Below the pieces are notes generated by a model. That model saw nothing but the letters and a program-made list of their open reading frames with translations, was not told the origin of the DNA and did no database searches. Below are positions 25,067 through 33,100 of a stretch of 42,143 bases of DNA, in pieces. Source of the stretch: Actinomycetales bacterium (GTDB lineage Bacteria > Actinomycetota > Actinomycetes > S36-B12). Within the stretch, counting starts at the first letter, position 1; each line of letters begins with the position of its first letter. Made by a program: the position numbers and the translations under genes. The stretch spans positions 1 to 42,143 of the forward strand of contig JAGWVT010000020.1 in the NCBI GenBank assembly GCA_018970765.1, in the 5' to 3' direction.

Positions 25067-25843
25067 CTAGACGAGTTTCTTCTGGCCGAAATACCAGCGC
25101 AAACTGATGCGCTCAACGAGGTCGAAGACGATGTTGAGCAGGTAGCCCAGGATGCCGAGCAGCATTACGCCGGTCCAGGCATCCAGGATCATGAATGTAT
25201 CCGTCGCGATCAGAGTGAAGGCTCCGATCCCGAATCCGGAGCCGAGAACCTCAGACGCGATAGCAACGATGAAGGCGATCTGGAAGCCCACCTGCAGACC
25301 GGCAAAGACGGTCGGCATGGCGTTGGGTAGGCGCACCCGCCACAGCACCTGACTTCTCGTTAGTCGGAATACCGAGGCGGTATCGAGCAGTACCACGTTG
25401 GTTGAACGCACTCCCTCGATTGTGCTGAGGAGAATTGGGAAGGACGCGGCGAATGCGATAGAGAAGATACGCATGGAGGCATCCAGGCCAAGGATCAGAA
25501 TAAAAGCCGGAACCAGTGCGACTGGTGGAATGGACCGAAAAAAGTCCACGACGGGCTCCACGTAGCGCGCGGCGGTTGCCGATGATCCGATGAGGACGCC
25601 CAGTGGGATGGCGATGGCCGCGGCTAGTAGGAAGCCGATGATCAGATTCTCCAGCGTTGGCATGACGTGGATGCCCCAGAACTGCCAGATCCAGTTGAAC
25701 TTGAACTGCTCCCAGATATCCGCCAGTGGCGGGAAGAAGGGATCCGTCGAATCCGCACTTCCATTCCACCACCAAGTCACCAGTAGTAATGGGAGCCAGC
25801 CCCCGATGATGATGGCGATAAACCAGCGCCAAATTCGCGTCAT
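25067..25843 (-). CDS. NitT/TauT-type ABC transporter permease
   Basis: The 258-residue protein has six to seven membrane helices and the EAA-type cytoplasmic loop (about 150-175: ASVFRLTRSQVLWRVRLPNA) that docks to the ATPase. VEPVVDFFRSIPPVALVPAF is the typical SsuC/TauC motif. It overlaps the other permease gene by four bases (ATGA). Two different permeases in this operon suggest a heterodimeric channel rather than the usual homodimer. Confidence 0.92.
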   Translation of the reverse strand: MTRIWRWFIAIIIGGWLPLLLVTWWWNGSADSTDPFFPPLADIWEQFKFNWIWQFWGIHVMPTLENLIIGFLLAAAIAIPLGVLIGSSATAARYVEPVVDFFRSIPPVALVPAFILILGLDASMRIFSIAFAASFPILLSTIEGVRSTNVVLLDTASVFRLTRSQVLWRVRLPNAMPTVFAGLQVGFQIAFIVAIASEVLGSGFGIGAFTLIATDTFMILDAWTGVMLLGILGYLLNIVFDLVERISLRWYFGQKKLV

Positions 25844-26598
25844 CGACCGCTCCAGAAGATAACGCGCCGCTGCAGGCGGACGATGAGTCGTGACGTGAGG
25901 ATGCCCAGAATGCCAAGCACGAGTACGACCGCATAGGTGCGATCAGCCGTTCCAGCTGTCTGGTACCGCGACAGCAGACTGCCTAGGCCAGGAGCTCCGC
26001 CGACAAGGCCCGCTACGACCGCAACGATGAGGCTGGCTGCTGCGGCAATGCGCGCGGCGATTGCCAGTTGCACCGCGGCACTGGGTAGGCGCGCGTAGCG
26101 GATCTGCTGAAACACGTTCATGCGGTAGCAGCGCATCGTTTCCAGCAGCACCGGGTCAGCATCGCGAACTCCATAGGCCGTCTGAATAGCGACAGCGAAG
26201 ACGTTGGCGAAGACGATCAAGGCCACACCCATAGTGATGCTCGGGCCGATAACCAGGATTGCGATAGGGATCAGCACGATGGGGGGAATAACTTTGAAGA
26301 AGTCGAACGTGAACTTGGTGGAGCGGTAGGAAAAGCGGCTCAGTCCGATGAGCAGCCCGAGTGGCACTGCGATGACCATGGAGAGAGCGAACCCGATGAT
26401 CGCCATTTCCAGAGTTTCAAGCACGGCGAGCCAGAAGTCTGGATCAGCGAAGAGCCCGACTAGGGCAACAATCGCCTCGCTCGCCGTAGCGAAGGAGTCG
26501 CCTGCCAGGGGGCCGACCGATCCGACAAGTTGCCACACCAGCAGTGCGACAACAGTCGAGACCAGGCCAGCCGGGATCCGACGGATCGATCCTGGCAA
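25840..26598 (-). CDS. NitT/TauT-type ABC transporter permease, second subunit
   Basis: This 252-residue permease has about six helices. FTFDFFKVIPPIVLIPIAIL matches the conserved BPD_transp_1 segment and the loop with MRCYRMNVFQQIRYARLPSA is the EAA coupling motif. It starts at a TTG at 26598, chosen because GGAGGAG lies five bases upstream and the signal-like first helix follows at once. It sits between the binding-protein gene (40-base gap) and the partner permease gene (four-base overlap). Confidence 0.92.
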   Translation of the reverse strand: MPGSIRRIPAGLVSTVVALLVWQLVGSVGPLAGDSFATASEAIVALVGLFADPDFWLAVLETLEMAIIGFALSMVIAVPLGLLIGLSRFSYRSTKFTFDFFKVIPPIVLIPIAILVIGPSITMGVALIVFANVFAVAIQTAYGVRDADPVLLETMRCYRMNVFQQIRYARLPSAAVQLAIAARIAAAASLIVAVVAGLVGGAPGLGSLLSRYQTAGTADRTYAVVLVLGILGILTSRLIVRLQRRVIFWSGR

Positions 26599-26638
26599 GG
26601 CGACTCCTCCACTTACAGCAGTTGTTTGGCTGGTGAGA

Positions 26639-27667
26639 CTAGCCGCGGTACTGCTTGTAAAGCAGGCCCTTGATATCCAGTGGCTTGGTCAGGTACCCCA
26701 GCGCCAACATCTTGTCAGCCGGGCCGCGTAGATCCAGTGCGGTCACCGTGTTCGGGAAGTAGGACGGGTTCGCCTTCCGGGCAGTTGCCAAGTCCACCTC
26801 GGTGTAGGTGGGGTTGGCGGACTGCAGAATCAGGTCCCAGCCCTTGGGCGTGTTGCCGAACTGCTGGATCTCGCGGATCGACTTCTGGAAGCCCAAAACG
26901 GCCTGCGGGTTCTTGGCGGCGAAGTCCGCCGTGGTAACCCACATGCCGATGGCGTTCTCGATGTCGAAGAACTGAATGCCAGGCGATCCGACGTTCTTAA
27001 GACCGCTCGCGGTGCAAAGACCGGTGAATGGTTCCACGGTGAACGCCGCGTCGACCTTGCCACTCTTGACGCTGTCAATCATGGTGCCGAACGGCATTGT
27101 CACCCAGTTGATCGTTCCCGGGTTGCCACCGTCCTTAACAACGGCCTGCGCGATAGTCACCTCACCCTGCGTCTTGCGCGCAGGAACTGCGACTGTCTTA
27201 CCGGCCAGGTCTTTCCAGCGGGTGATGGCCTTTGCTGGGTCCACACACACGCCGGTGTCATCGAGCTTGGCGGCCTGCGCCGGATCCTTCTTCGCCGCGG
27301 CCAACTCGCTGCGCTTGTAGCCGTCAGCCGGCGCCACGATCTTCAGTGCCATCCCGCTGTTGGCGAAGGCATTGATGATCGCGATAGAAGGTCCGTATGC
27401 CATGTCGATCTTGCCGGCGGCAAGGGCCGCGAGGGTGGGCGGTGGCGCCGGGAACAACACGATCTCCGAGATGTTGACGCCGTTCTTCTTGAACACACCC
27501 GACGACTGCCCCCAGGGCACCTGTCCCATGGCATTGATGGCTACGGTGCCAACCCGAATGTTCGTCTCGGCCGCGGCCGCTGGACTCGCATTCGCCCCGA
27601 TTAGTGCCGCCGCGAACACGCCGATGGTTCCGACGAGCGCGACGCTCTTGCGCTTGAAACTGCTCAC
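26639..27667 (-). CDS. NMT1/THI5/TauA-like ABC substrate-binding protein
   Basis: The 342-residue protein has a Sec signal (hydrophobic stretch around 9-30, cleavage near SPAAAAETN). The mature domain has the NMT1/THI5-type fold: RVGTVAINAMGQVP, APPPTLAALAAGKIDMAYGP, then VDAAFTVEPFTGLC in the second lobe. GTG at 27667 is chosen over the ATG at 27715 because GGGAGGAC lies a few bases upstream and the basic SSFKRKS segment then begins the signal. There is no lipobox cysteine, although binding proteins of Gram-positive bacteria are usually lipoproteins. Known relatives bind taurine, sulfonates, nitrate, pyrimidines or phthalates. The ligand here is unknown but is likely processed by the downstream monooxygenase. 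Confidence 0.9.
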   Translation of the reverse strand: MSSFKRKSVALVGTIGVFAAALIGANASPAAAAETNIRVGTVAINAMGQVPWGQSSGVFKKNGVNISEIVLFPAPPPTLAALAAGKIDMAYGPSIAIINAFANSGMALKIVAPADGYKRSELAAAKKDPAQAAKLDDTGVCVDPAKAITRWKDLAGKTVAVPARKTQGEVTIAQAVVKDGGNPGTINWVTMPFGTMIDSVKSGKVDAAFTVEPFTGLCTASGLKNVGSPGIQFFDIENAIGMWVTTADFAAKNPQAVLGFQKSIREIQQFGNTPKGWDLILQSANPTYTEVDLATARKANPSYFPNTVTALDLRGPADKMLALGYLTKPLDIKGLLYKQYRG

Positions 27668-27888
27668 GTCTGTCCTCCCAGGGTTCTTGGCACCTTGCAT
27701 GCCGAAGAGCCTCACGATAGGTCAATACCCTGGGGATTTCCGAGGTTTCGGAGAAATCGTTCGTGCCGGAATGATTGTCAATATCTAATGTGGTCCGCCG
27801 CACACATTCCCGACTGATGCACTTCGGATTGCCAACCTGACGGATTCTGGGTCAATCGGCTGGACTGCGGCGGTAGCGTGGCCCGACT
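27668..27888. promoter_or_regulatory. Divergent intergenic region with candidate promoters and an imperfect inverted repeat
   Basis: This 221-base gap separates the leftward importer operon from the rightward amidohydrolase gene. TAGCGT (27874-27879) is a -10 candidate nine bases before the ATG at 27889. On the minus strand TTGACA and TTGACC occur near 27776-27781 and 27719-27724 but lack a good -10. An imperfect inverted repeat, GATTTCCGA (27735-27743) against TCGGAGAAATC (27748-27758), could be an operator. Confidence 0.4.
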
Positions 27889-29529
27889 ATGCCTAGACGA
27901 GTTGTGCTCGGCAACGCGCGCCTAGCCCCGTTTGATGCGCTGGTCGCCGTCGCAATAGTTGGCCACGACATCGCTGGCGTGCTGTCGATGAGTCAGGTTG
28001 ACTCCATCACCCATGATCTTCAGGGCCGATCCGTCTTGCCGGGGATTGATGATTCCCACCTCCATATGTATGAGTACGGCCGAGCACTGACGGCGCTTCC
28101 CCTGGGCCAGGTTGATGATCTTGTTGGACTTCGTGCTGCTTTGGCCTCGGCGAAGCCGGAAAGCAGTGGCTGGTACCGCGGGCACGGCTGGCTGCCCTCT
28201 GTTCGAGGGACGGGTGTTGACGGTCAACTCACCGCCGGAGATATCGATGACGTGACCGAGTTTGGACCTGCGCTATTGGGTGACTTCTCTGGTCACGCTG
28301 CGTTGGTGAACTCATCGGCGCTGGCGCGTGCGGGGATCACGGCAGCCACGCCCGATCCGGTTGGTGGCGTGATCGTGCGTGATGATGGTGGGCAACCCAC
28401 AGGTCTGTTGTTTGAGGCAGCCGTCGGCCTGGTGACCAGTGCGATGCCTTCGTTATCCGGAGCAGAACGCCTGTCGGCGCTGCGGGCAGCACAAACTGAC
28501 TTGTTGAGTCGGGGCATCGTCTCGGTGACCGAACCTGGCCTTGGTCCCGGAGGCACAACTCTGATGGACGGCACCGGCACCCTAGAAGCGGTTCGTACCT
28601 ATCAGGGCATGGATGAGGCCGGTGATCTTCTGCTGCGCACTCACATCATGTTGCTGTTTGGTGGCCTAGGAGGGTCCACTGCGCAACAGGTGGCCGCGGG
28701 CCTAGACGAGTGGGGTACGCCATTTCGCGCTGGTAGAGCCGGACGGCTCAGCGTGGATCAGGTGAAGGTTTTCGCAGACGGGATCCCGCGAAGTCGCACA
28801 TCATGGCTGACTGAGCCCTACGACGATTGCTCCCATGGGCACATGACTGTTGCCGGAAACACTGACGACGAACGGGTAGCTGAACTGACTGCCATTGTCA
28901 CCGCTGCCGCGACTAGGGGCTGGCAGGTCGGTACCCATGCAACTGGAGACGCCACCATCAGCGCAGTCATCGATGCGGTTGCAACCCTCGGCGCTGATCA
29001 AAGCCTTCGTCACTACGTCATCCACGGTGATTTGGTGCGTCCACAAGACCTGCGCCGGCTGGCCGACTTGGGCATGGGTCTGAATACTCAGCCCGGCATA
29101 CGTTGGGCAGTTGGGAGTGCAGCGACGCCTTTCCTCGGTCGTGAACGAAATCTGCGCAAGCAGCCACTGCAGTCAGCGCTCGATAATGGCGTGGCGTTGG
29201 CGCTGTCGTCTGACGCGCCTGTCATCGAACCCGACTGGCGGCGGACGATGGCTGCAGCCATGGATCGCAGTCTGCGTGATGAGCCGACGTATACAGATGA
29301 GCAACGGCTGACCGCTGCCCAGGCACTCCGGGCAATGACGCAGGCGGGCGCTTGGCAATGTCACGAAGAGTCCTGGCGTGGGTGCATCGCAGCCGGTATG
29401 GCCGCAGACCTTGTGATTCTAGATCGAACGGTCGATTGGGCCGACCCGCAAGCCGTGCTGGATGCGCAGGTGGACACTGTGCTTATTGACGGAGATGTGG
29501 TGCACGGAGAACTTGGGAGGTTGGCGTGA
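27889..29529 (+). CDS. YtcJ-type metal-dependent amidohydrolase
   Basis: This 546-residue protein belongs to the Amidohydro_3 branch of the amidohydrolase superfamily. An N-terminal beta-sandwich strand leads into DLQGRSVLPGIDDSHLHMYE, where His57 and His59 are the first metal ligands. Further metal-site regions are GTHATGDATISAVIDA, YVIHGDLVRPQDL and ALSSDAPVIEPDW, the last with the catalytic Asp. YtcJ-like enzymes hydrolyse amide bonds, such as N-acyl amino acids or formamides, but most have unknown substrates. No signal peptide is present. It overlaps the sulfatase-family gene by GTGA, so the two hydrolases form an operon. An amide intermediate of the nearby catabolic pathway is a plausible target. 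Confidence 0.87.
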   Translation: MPRRVVLGNARLAPFDALVAVAIVGHDIAGVLSMSQVDSITHDLQGRSVLPGIDDSHLHMYEYGRALTALPLGQVDDLVGLRAALASAKPESSGWYRGHGWLPSVRGTGVDGQLTAGDIDDVTEFGPALLGDFSGHAALVNSSALARAGITAATPDPVGGVIVRDDGGQPTGLLFEAAVGLVTSAMPSLSGAERLSALRAAQTDLLSRGIVSVTEPGLGPGGTTLMDGTGTLEAVRTYQGMDEAGDLLLRTHIMLLFGGLGGSTAQQVAAGLDEWGTPFRAGRAGRLSVDQVKVFADGIPRSRTSWLTEPYDDCSHGHMTVAGNTDDERVAELTAIVTAAATRGWQVGTHATGDATISAVIDAVATLGADQSLRHYVIHGDLVRPQDLRRLADLGMGLNTQPGIRWAVGSAATPFLGRERNLRKQPLQSALDNGVALALSSDAPVIEPDWRRTMAAAMDRSLRDEPTYTDEQRLTAAQALRAMTQAGAWQCHEESWRGCIAAGMAADLVILDRTVDWADPQAVLDAQVDTVLIDGDVVHGELGRLA

Positions 29530-31085
29530 GCGTAATTTTGGTAATCGTCGCCGACCAGTTGCGAGCGGATCACCTGGGTTTTGAGGGGCGTGTCCCTGTT
29601 CGCACGCCCAATATCGACCGCCTTGCCGCACAGGGGCATGTGTTCAGTCGTGCCTTTGCGGCGAATCCGGTCTGCATGCCGAATCGTGCCACGATCATGA
29701 CGGGACGCTGGCCTTCTGCCCACGGCCTGCGCACCAACGGCATCCCCTTGCATCCTGAGACAGCAACCTTCCCCCGAGTACTCCGGCGACAGGGTTGGCA
29801 GACCTCGGCAATTGGCAAATTGCACCTGCAACCCATGGGCTATCCGTACGAGGACTATCAGCTCGATCAGATACGGGCCGCCATGCCTGCTTTGTGGAAA
29901 CGGGCCGTTGAAGGCCCATTCGGTGAAAGTTTCGAATCGTGGGAGGACTTTCAGCGCCATGCCGACGGTGACGTCACCCTGCCGCCTGACTATTACGGTT
30001 TTGATGACGTGTCAATCGTCTGTGGACACGGTGATCGCGTGTCCGGGAACTACCTGCGCTGGGCTCGGGACCGCGGATTCGATCCGCTTGCACAGGCCGG
30101 GCAGGCCAATGCCCTAGAGACATTCGGTGGTTGGGCAGGTCAGGTCTATGTGTCGGCCGCACCTACTGAGCTCCATCCCACGACGTATGTCACCGACGAA
30201 GCCATTCGGCGCCTGGATGGCGCAGACCCAGACATTGACCTGTTGCTGTACGTGTCATACCCCGATCCGCATCACCCATTTGCCCCGCCGGCCGAGTACT
30301 ACGCACGCCATGATCCGGCTGCGATGCCGGTTCCGGCGTCATTCGAGCAGGATCATGCCCGCTCACCGGCGCACCTACGGCGAATCGCTGCCCGACGTGG
30401 TGAGCCCGATATTGATCCAATGATGTTGTGGGCACCTACCGAGGAGCAGTTCCGTCATGCGTTAGCGGTGGAATTGGGCTCGATTGAGTTCATCGATGAT
30501 TCGGTGGGGCGCATACTCGATGCTGTCGCGCGTAACAACCTGCAGGATGAGACGGTTGTCCTGCTTACCTCCGATCACGGCGATGTGTTCGGTGATCACG
30601 GTTTGATTCTCAAGCACTTCACGCACTACCGCGGTGCGATTCGCGTCCCCTTGATCATCAGCGGATCGGTCGACGGGTCCGGGGTGCACCGTGAGCTGGT
30701 CAGCAGCGCAGACATCGCCCCAACGTTGCTCGCCTTGGCTGGCACTGAAGAACTTTCAGCATCCCAGGGCGCATCGTTGGTCCCCTTGATGCTGAACCAG
30801 CAGGTGCCATGGCGAAAGTCAGTCTTGATTGAGGAGGATCAGCCTTACGGCATCGATGGTCTGCCTGGCCCTGTTCGGATTCGCACACTCATCACCGACG
30901 AGTTTCGTATCAGCCGATATGCCGGTACCGATGAGGGGGAGCTTTACAACCTCGCGATCGACCCGGATGAAACAGTCAATCTCTTCGACGCGCAAGACCC
31001 CCTGCGTGCGCAGGCTGACGATCAACTCGCCGATGCACTGATGTTGATCGACGATGCTTCGGTGGTGCCGTTCGACGCTGCCTAG
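29526..31085 (+). CDS. Sulfatase-family hydrolase (CxPxR type)
   Basis: The 519-residue enzyme belongs to the alkaline phosphatase superfamily. Asp10-Gln11 (VADQLRADHLG) are metal ligands and Cys50 in NPVCMPNRATIMTGR is the CxPxR cysteine that would be converted to formylglycine, with Arg54 beside it. TSDHGDVFGDHGLILKH supplies later metal and substrate residues. There is no signal peptide, so it would act inside the cell. Family members cleave sulfate esters, or phosphonate and phosphate diesters, and the sequence cannot decide between them. No formylglycine-generating enzyme gene is in the window. It overlaps the amidohydrolase gene by four bases. Sulfite-handling genes follow downstream, which would fit a sulfur-containing substrate. 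Confidence 0.87.
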   Translation: MSVILVIVADQLRADHLGFEGRVPVRTPNIDRLAAQGHVFSRAFAANPVCMPNRATIMTGRWPSAHGLRTNGIPLHPETATFPRVLRRQGWQTSAIGKLHLQPMGYPYEDYQLDQIRAAMPALWKRAVEGPFGESFESWEDFQRHADGDVTLPPDYYGFDDVSIVCGHGDRVSGNYLRWARDRGFDPLAQAGQANALETFGGWAGQVYVSAAPTELHPTTYVTDEAIRRLDGADPDIDLLLYVSYPDPHHPFAPPAEYYARHDPAAMPVPASFEQDHARSPAHLRRIAARRGEPDIDPMMLWAPTEEQFRHALAVELGSIEFIDDSVGRILDAVARNNLQDETVVLLTSDHGDVFGDHGLILKHFTHYRGAIRVPLIISGSVDGSGVHRELVSSADIAPTLLALAGTEELSASQGASLVPLMLNQQVPWRKSVLIEEDQPYGIDGLPGPVRIRTLITDEFRISRYAGTDEGELYNLAIDPDETVNLFDAQDPLRAQADDQLADALMLIDDASVVPFDAA

Positions 31086-31108
31086 TACCTCATCAAGTTA
31101 GTGCGTCA

Positions 31109-31306
31109 TCAATCCTGCTTGGCGCTGCCCGTTCGCACAGTGAGAACCGCGAGCCCGCCGATGGCCAGCGCACCACCGACGAAGACCCAGATTGTCTGAC
31201 CCGACATGACACTGCCCTGGATGAGCCCGCCACCAAGCATCGCCCAACTGACGCCGATGAACATCAGGACCAGTCCGATTGCCCGGCGCATTGGGCTCAG
31301 CCTCAT
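31109..31306 (-). CDS. Small two-helix membrane protein with GSxMxGQ motif
   Basis: The 65-residue product (MRLSPMRRAIGLVLMF...) has two hydrophobic helices around 9-27 and 37-55, joined by QGSVMSGQTIW. That GS-x-M-x-G-Q-x-x-W loop recurs in small membrane proteins of many bacteria with no known function. A longer frame begins at ATG 31342, but ATG 31306 has AGGAAAC upstream and starts with the basic residues expected before the first helix. It is convergent with the sulfatase-family gene, and a 23-base palindrome lies 39-61 bases upstream. Confidence 0.7.
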   Translation of the reverse strand: MRLSPMRRAIGLVLMFIGVSWAMLGGGLIQGSVMSGQTIWVFVGGALAIGGLAVLTVRTGSAKQD

Positions 31307-31344
31307 GAAACTGTTTCCTGCCACATTCCCACTGTGCCACACAA

Positions 31345-31367
31345 CCGGTCAATGGTCCATTAACCGG
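31345..31367. promoter_or_regulatory. 23-base near-perfect palindrome, candidate operator
   Basis: The sequence reads CCGGT-c-AATGG-t-CCATT-a-ACCGG: four five-base blocks in two complementary pairs, with mismatches only at two symmetrical positions around the central base. No U-tract follows, so a regulator binding site is more likely than a terminator. It lies between the divergent small membrane protein and FeS/NrfD genes. Confidence 0.5.
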
Positions 31368-31368
31368 A

Positions 31369-31383
31369 AAATCGCAGCGATTT
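31369..31383. repeat. Perfect palindrome AAATCGC-A-GCGATTT
   Basis: A 15-base perfect inverted repeat with a one-base centre starts two bases after the 23-base palindrome. It may be a second regulator site. The loop is too small for a stable RNA hairpin of full stem length. Confidence 0.4.
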
Positions 31384-31527
31384 CGTTTGGCTGATTTCTG
31401 TCTCCCTTATCGGTAGGGCAAATGCGTGATTGGATGGGTAACGTCCTTGGCTCATCCACGAACGATGAACGGGAGCCCTCAGCGGTAAGCGAGGCCTTGT
31501 CGTTCGTCTTCAGGAAGAAGTAGACCT
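31384..31527. other. Upstream region of the molybdoenzyme operon
   Basis: This 144-base stretch precedes the FeS/NrfD gene. AGGAAGAAG, seven bases before the GTG at 31528, is the ribosome binding site. No convincing -35/-10 pair was found; TAACGT near 31439 is a weak -10 candidate. Confidence 0.3.
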
Positions 31528-33069
31528 GTGAGATATGGATTCGCAATTGACCAGCGGACCTGCATCGGCTGCCACGCGTGCACCGTTGCCTGCAAGACCG
31601 AACATGCCATTCCCGTCGGTCAGTTTCGAACCTGGGTCAAATATGTAGAAAAGGGTCAGTATCCCGATACGACTCGTGAGATGGGCATCATGCGGTGCAA
31701 CCACTGCACCGATGCTCCGTGCGTCACCGGATGCCCAACCCAGGCCCTCTTTATCCGTGACGATGGCATTGTCGACTTTGACAACTCCCGGTGCATTGGC
31801 TGCAAGATGTGTATGCAGGCCTGCCCCTACGACGCCATATATATAGACGACGAGACTCATACCGCGGCGAAGTGCAATTTCTGCGCCCATCGGATTGATG
31901 CCGGCTTGGAGCCGGCCTGCGTGCAGGTTTGCCCCACCCAATCAATCTGGATGGGGGACATCGACGACCCAACCAGTGGCATCAGTCGAATGCTGAGCAT
32001 TACCCCGGTCAACGTGCGTACCCCGGAGCAGGGAACACGCCCAAACGTCTACTACGTCGGTGCGGATTCAACGGTCCTCGACCCGCTGGCTGCCCCGGTT
32101 CGCGGCACCTATCTATGGGCGGATGCTGACCCGCTGCGCCTGGAGACGGCCGGCGATCTGCCTGGGGATCCGGCTTCGCAGGCACGGTTGACCTACAACA
32201 CCGCTCATGCGCGACCCTGGGGTTGGCGGGTCTGGACCTACCTGTGGACCAAGTCGATCGCCTCGGGCGCACTGCTTCTCGGAGCCCTGCTGTATTTGCT
32301 CGTCGGCGATCGCGGACCGCTCGTCACCACCGCGGCCCCGTTCATCAACGAACTCTTCTTGATTTTGACGGCCGTGCTGCTGGTCTGGGATCTCAAGCGT
32401 CCGGAGCGGTTCTGGTTCCTGCTGGATCCGCGCAAGATCAACCGCAGATCATGGCTGGCCATAGGTGGCGTATTCCTAGGACTCTCTGCCGGAGTTGGTG
32501 GCCTGTGGTTCCTGCTCGGTGTCGGCGGACTCCTTGGCGTGACGATCCCAGCGTGGCCTATGACGGCGTTGGCGTGGATCGGTGTACCGGCAGCCGTGAT
32601 GACCGCTGGCTACACCGCCTTTCTCTTCGGTCAAGCCGAGGGTCGCGACCTGTGGCAATCGCCAGTTCTGTTCTGGCACCTCATTGCCCAAGCAGTCATG
32701 GCGGGTGGCGGTGTGCTGCTCCTGGTGGCACTGGCACTGCAGGCCGATACCCAGGTCATCACCTGGCTTACCTGGGCGCTGCTCATCGGAACCGCAGCGC
32801 ATCTGTTGATCACCGCTGTCGAGTTTGGCGGAAAGCACCCAACGCGAAATGCTGAGGTAGCCGCGCATGCGGTGACCTCGGGTCGATATGCACTGCGTTT
32901 CTGGGTTGGGTCGATTGGCCTAGGCCTCGTCGCTGCTGCCTTGGCGCTCGGCACGATTTTGACGGGTGTGGTGCTCTACGCAGCTTTGGCCGGCATCCTC
33001 GTGCAGGTAGTTCTGCTGGTGCACGAGCAGGTGTTCGTCCGAGCGGGCCAAGATCCGCCCCTGTCCTGA
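31528..33069 (+). CDS. Fused 4x[4Fe-4S] electron-transfer and NrfD/PsrC-like membrane subunit
   Basis: This 513-residue protein joins two subunits that are usually separate. Residues 1-190 form a ferredoxin domain with four cysteine clusters (CIGCHACTVAC, CNHCTDAPCVTGC, CIGCKMCMQAC, CNFCAHR...CVQVC), enough for four [4Fe-4S] centres. Residues about 230-510 contain roughly eight hydrophobic helices of the NrfD/PsrC type that exchange electrons with quinone. There is no Tat signal, so the iron-sulfur part faces the cytoplasm. The gene directly precedes the molybdopterin subunit. The pair matches the SoeB plus SoeC parts of cytoplasmic sulfite dehydrogenase, though polysulfide or thiosulfate reductase relatives have the same modules. 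GTG 31528 is the start. Confidence 0.85.
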   Translation: MRYGFAIDQRTCIGCHACTVACKTEHAIPVGQFRTWVKYVEKGQYPDTTREMGIMRCNHCTDAPCVTGCPTQALFIRDDGIVDFDNSRCIGCKMCMQACPYDAIYIDDETHTAAKCNFCAHRIDAGLEPACVQVCPTQSIWMGDIDDPTSGISRMLSITPVNVRTPEQGTRPNVYYVGADSTVLDPLAAPVRGTYLWADADPLRLETAGDLPGDPASQARLTYNTAHARPWGWRVWTYLWTKSIASGALLLGALLYLLVGDRGPLVTTAAPFINELFLILTAVLLVWDLKRPERFWFLLDPRKINRRSWLAIGGVFLGLSAGVGGLWFLLGVGGLLGVTIPAWPMTALAWIGVPAAVMTAGYTAFLFGQAEGRDLWQSPVLFWHLIAQAVMAGGGVLLLVALALQADTQVITWLTWALLIGTAAHLLITAVEFGGKHPTRNAEVAAHAVTSGRYALRFWVGSIGLGLVAAALALGTILTGVVLYAALAGILVQVVLLVHEQVFVRAGQDPPLS

Positions 33070-33100
33070 TTGACCCTGAGATTCCAAAGGAGCATGAGAC

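Noticed and set aside
27775-27781. TTGTCAA half-site resembling one arm of the 15447-15467 palindrome
   Set aside because: No matching second arm is present at the required spacing, so co-regulation with the NicX island is not supported.
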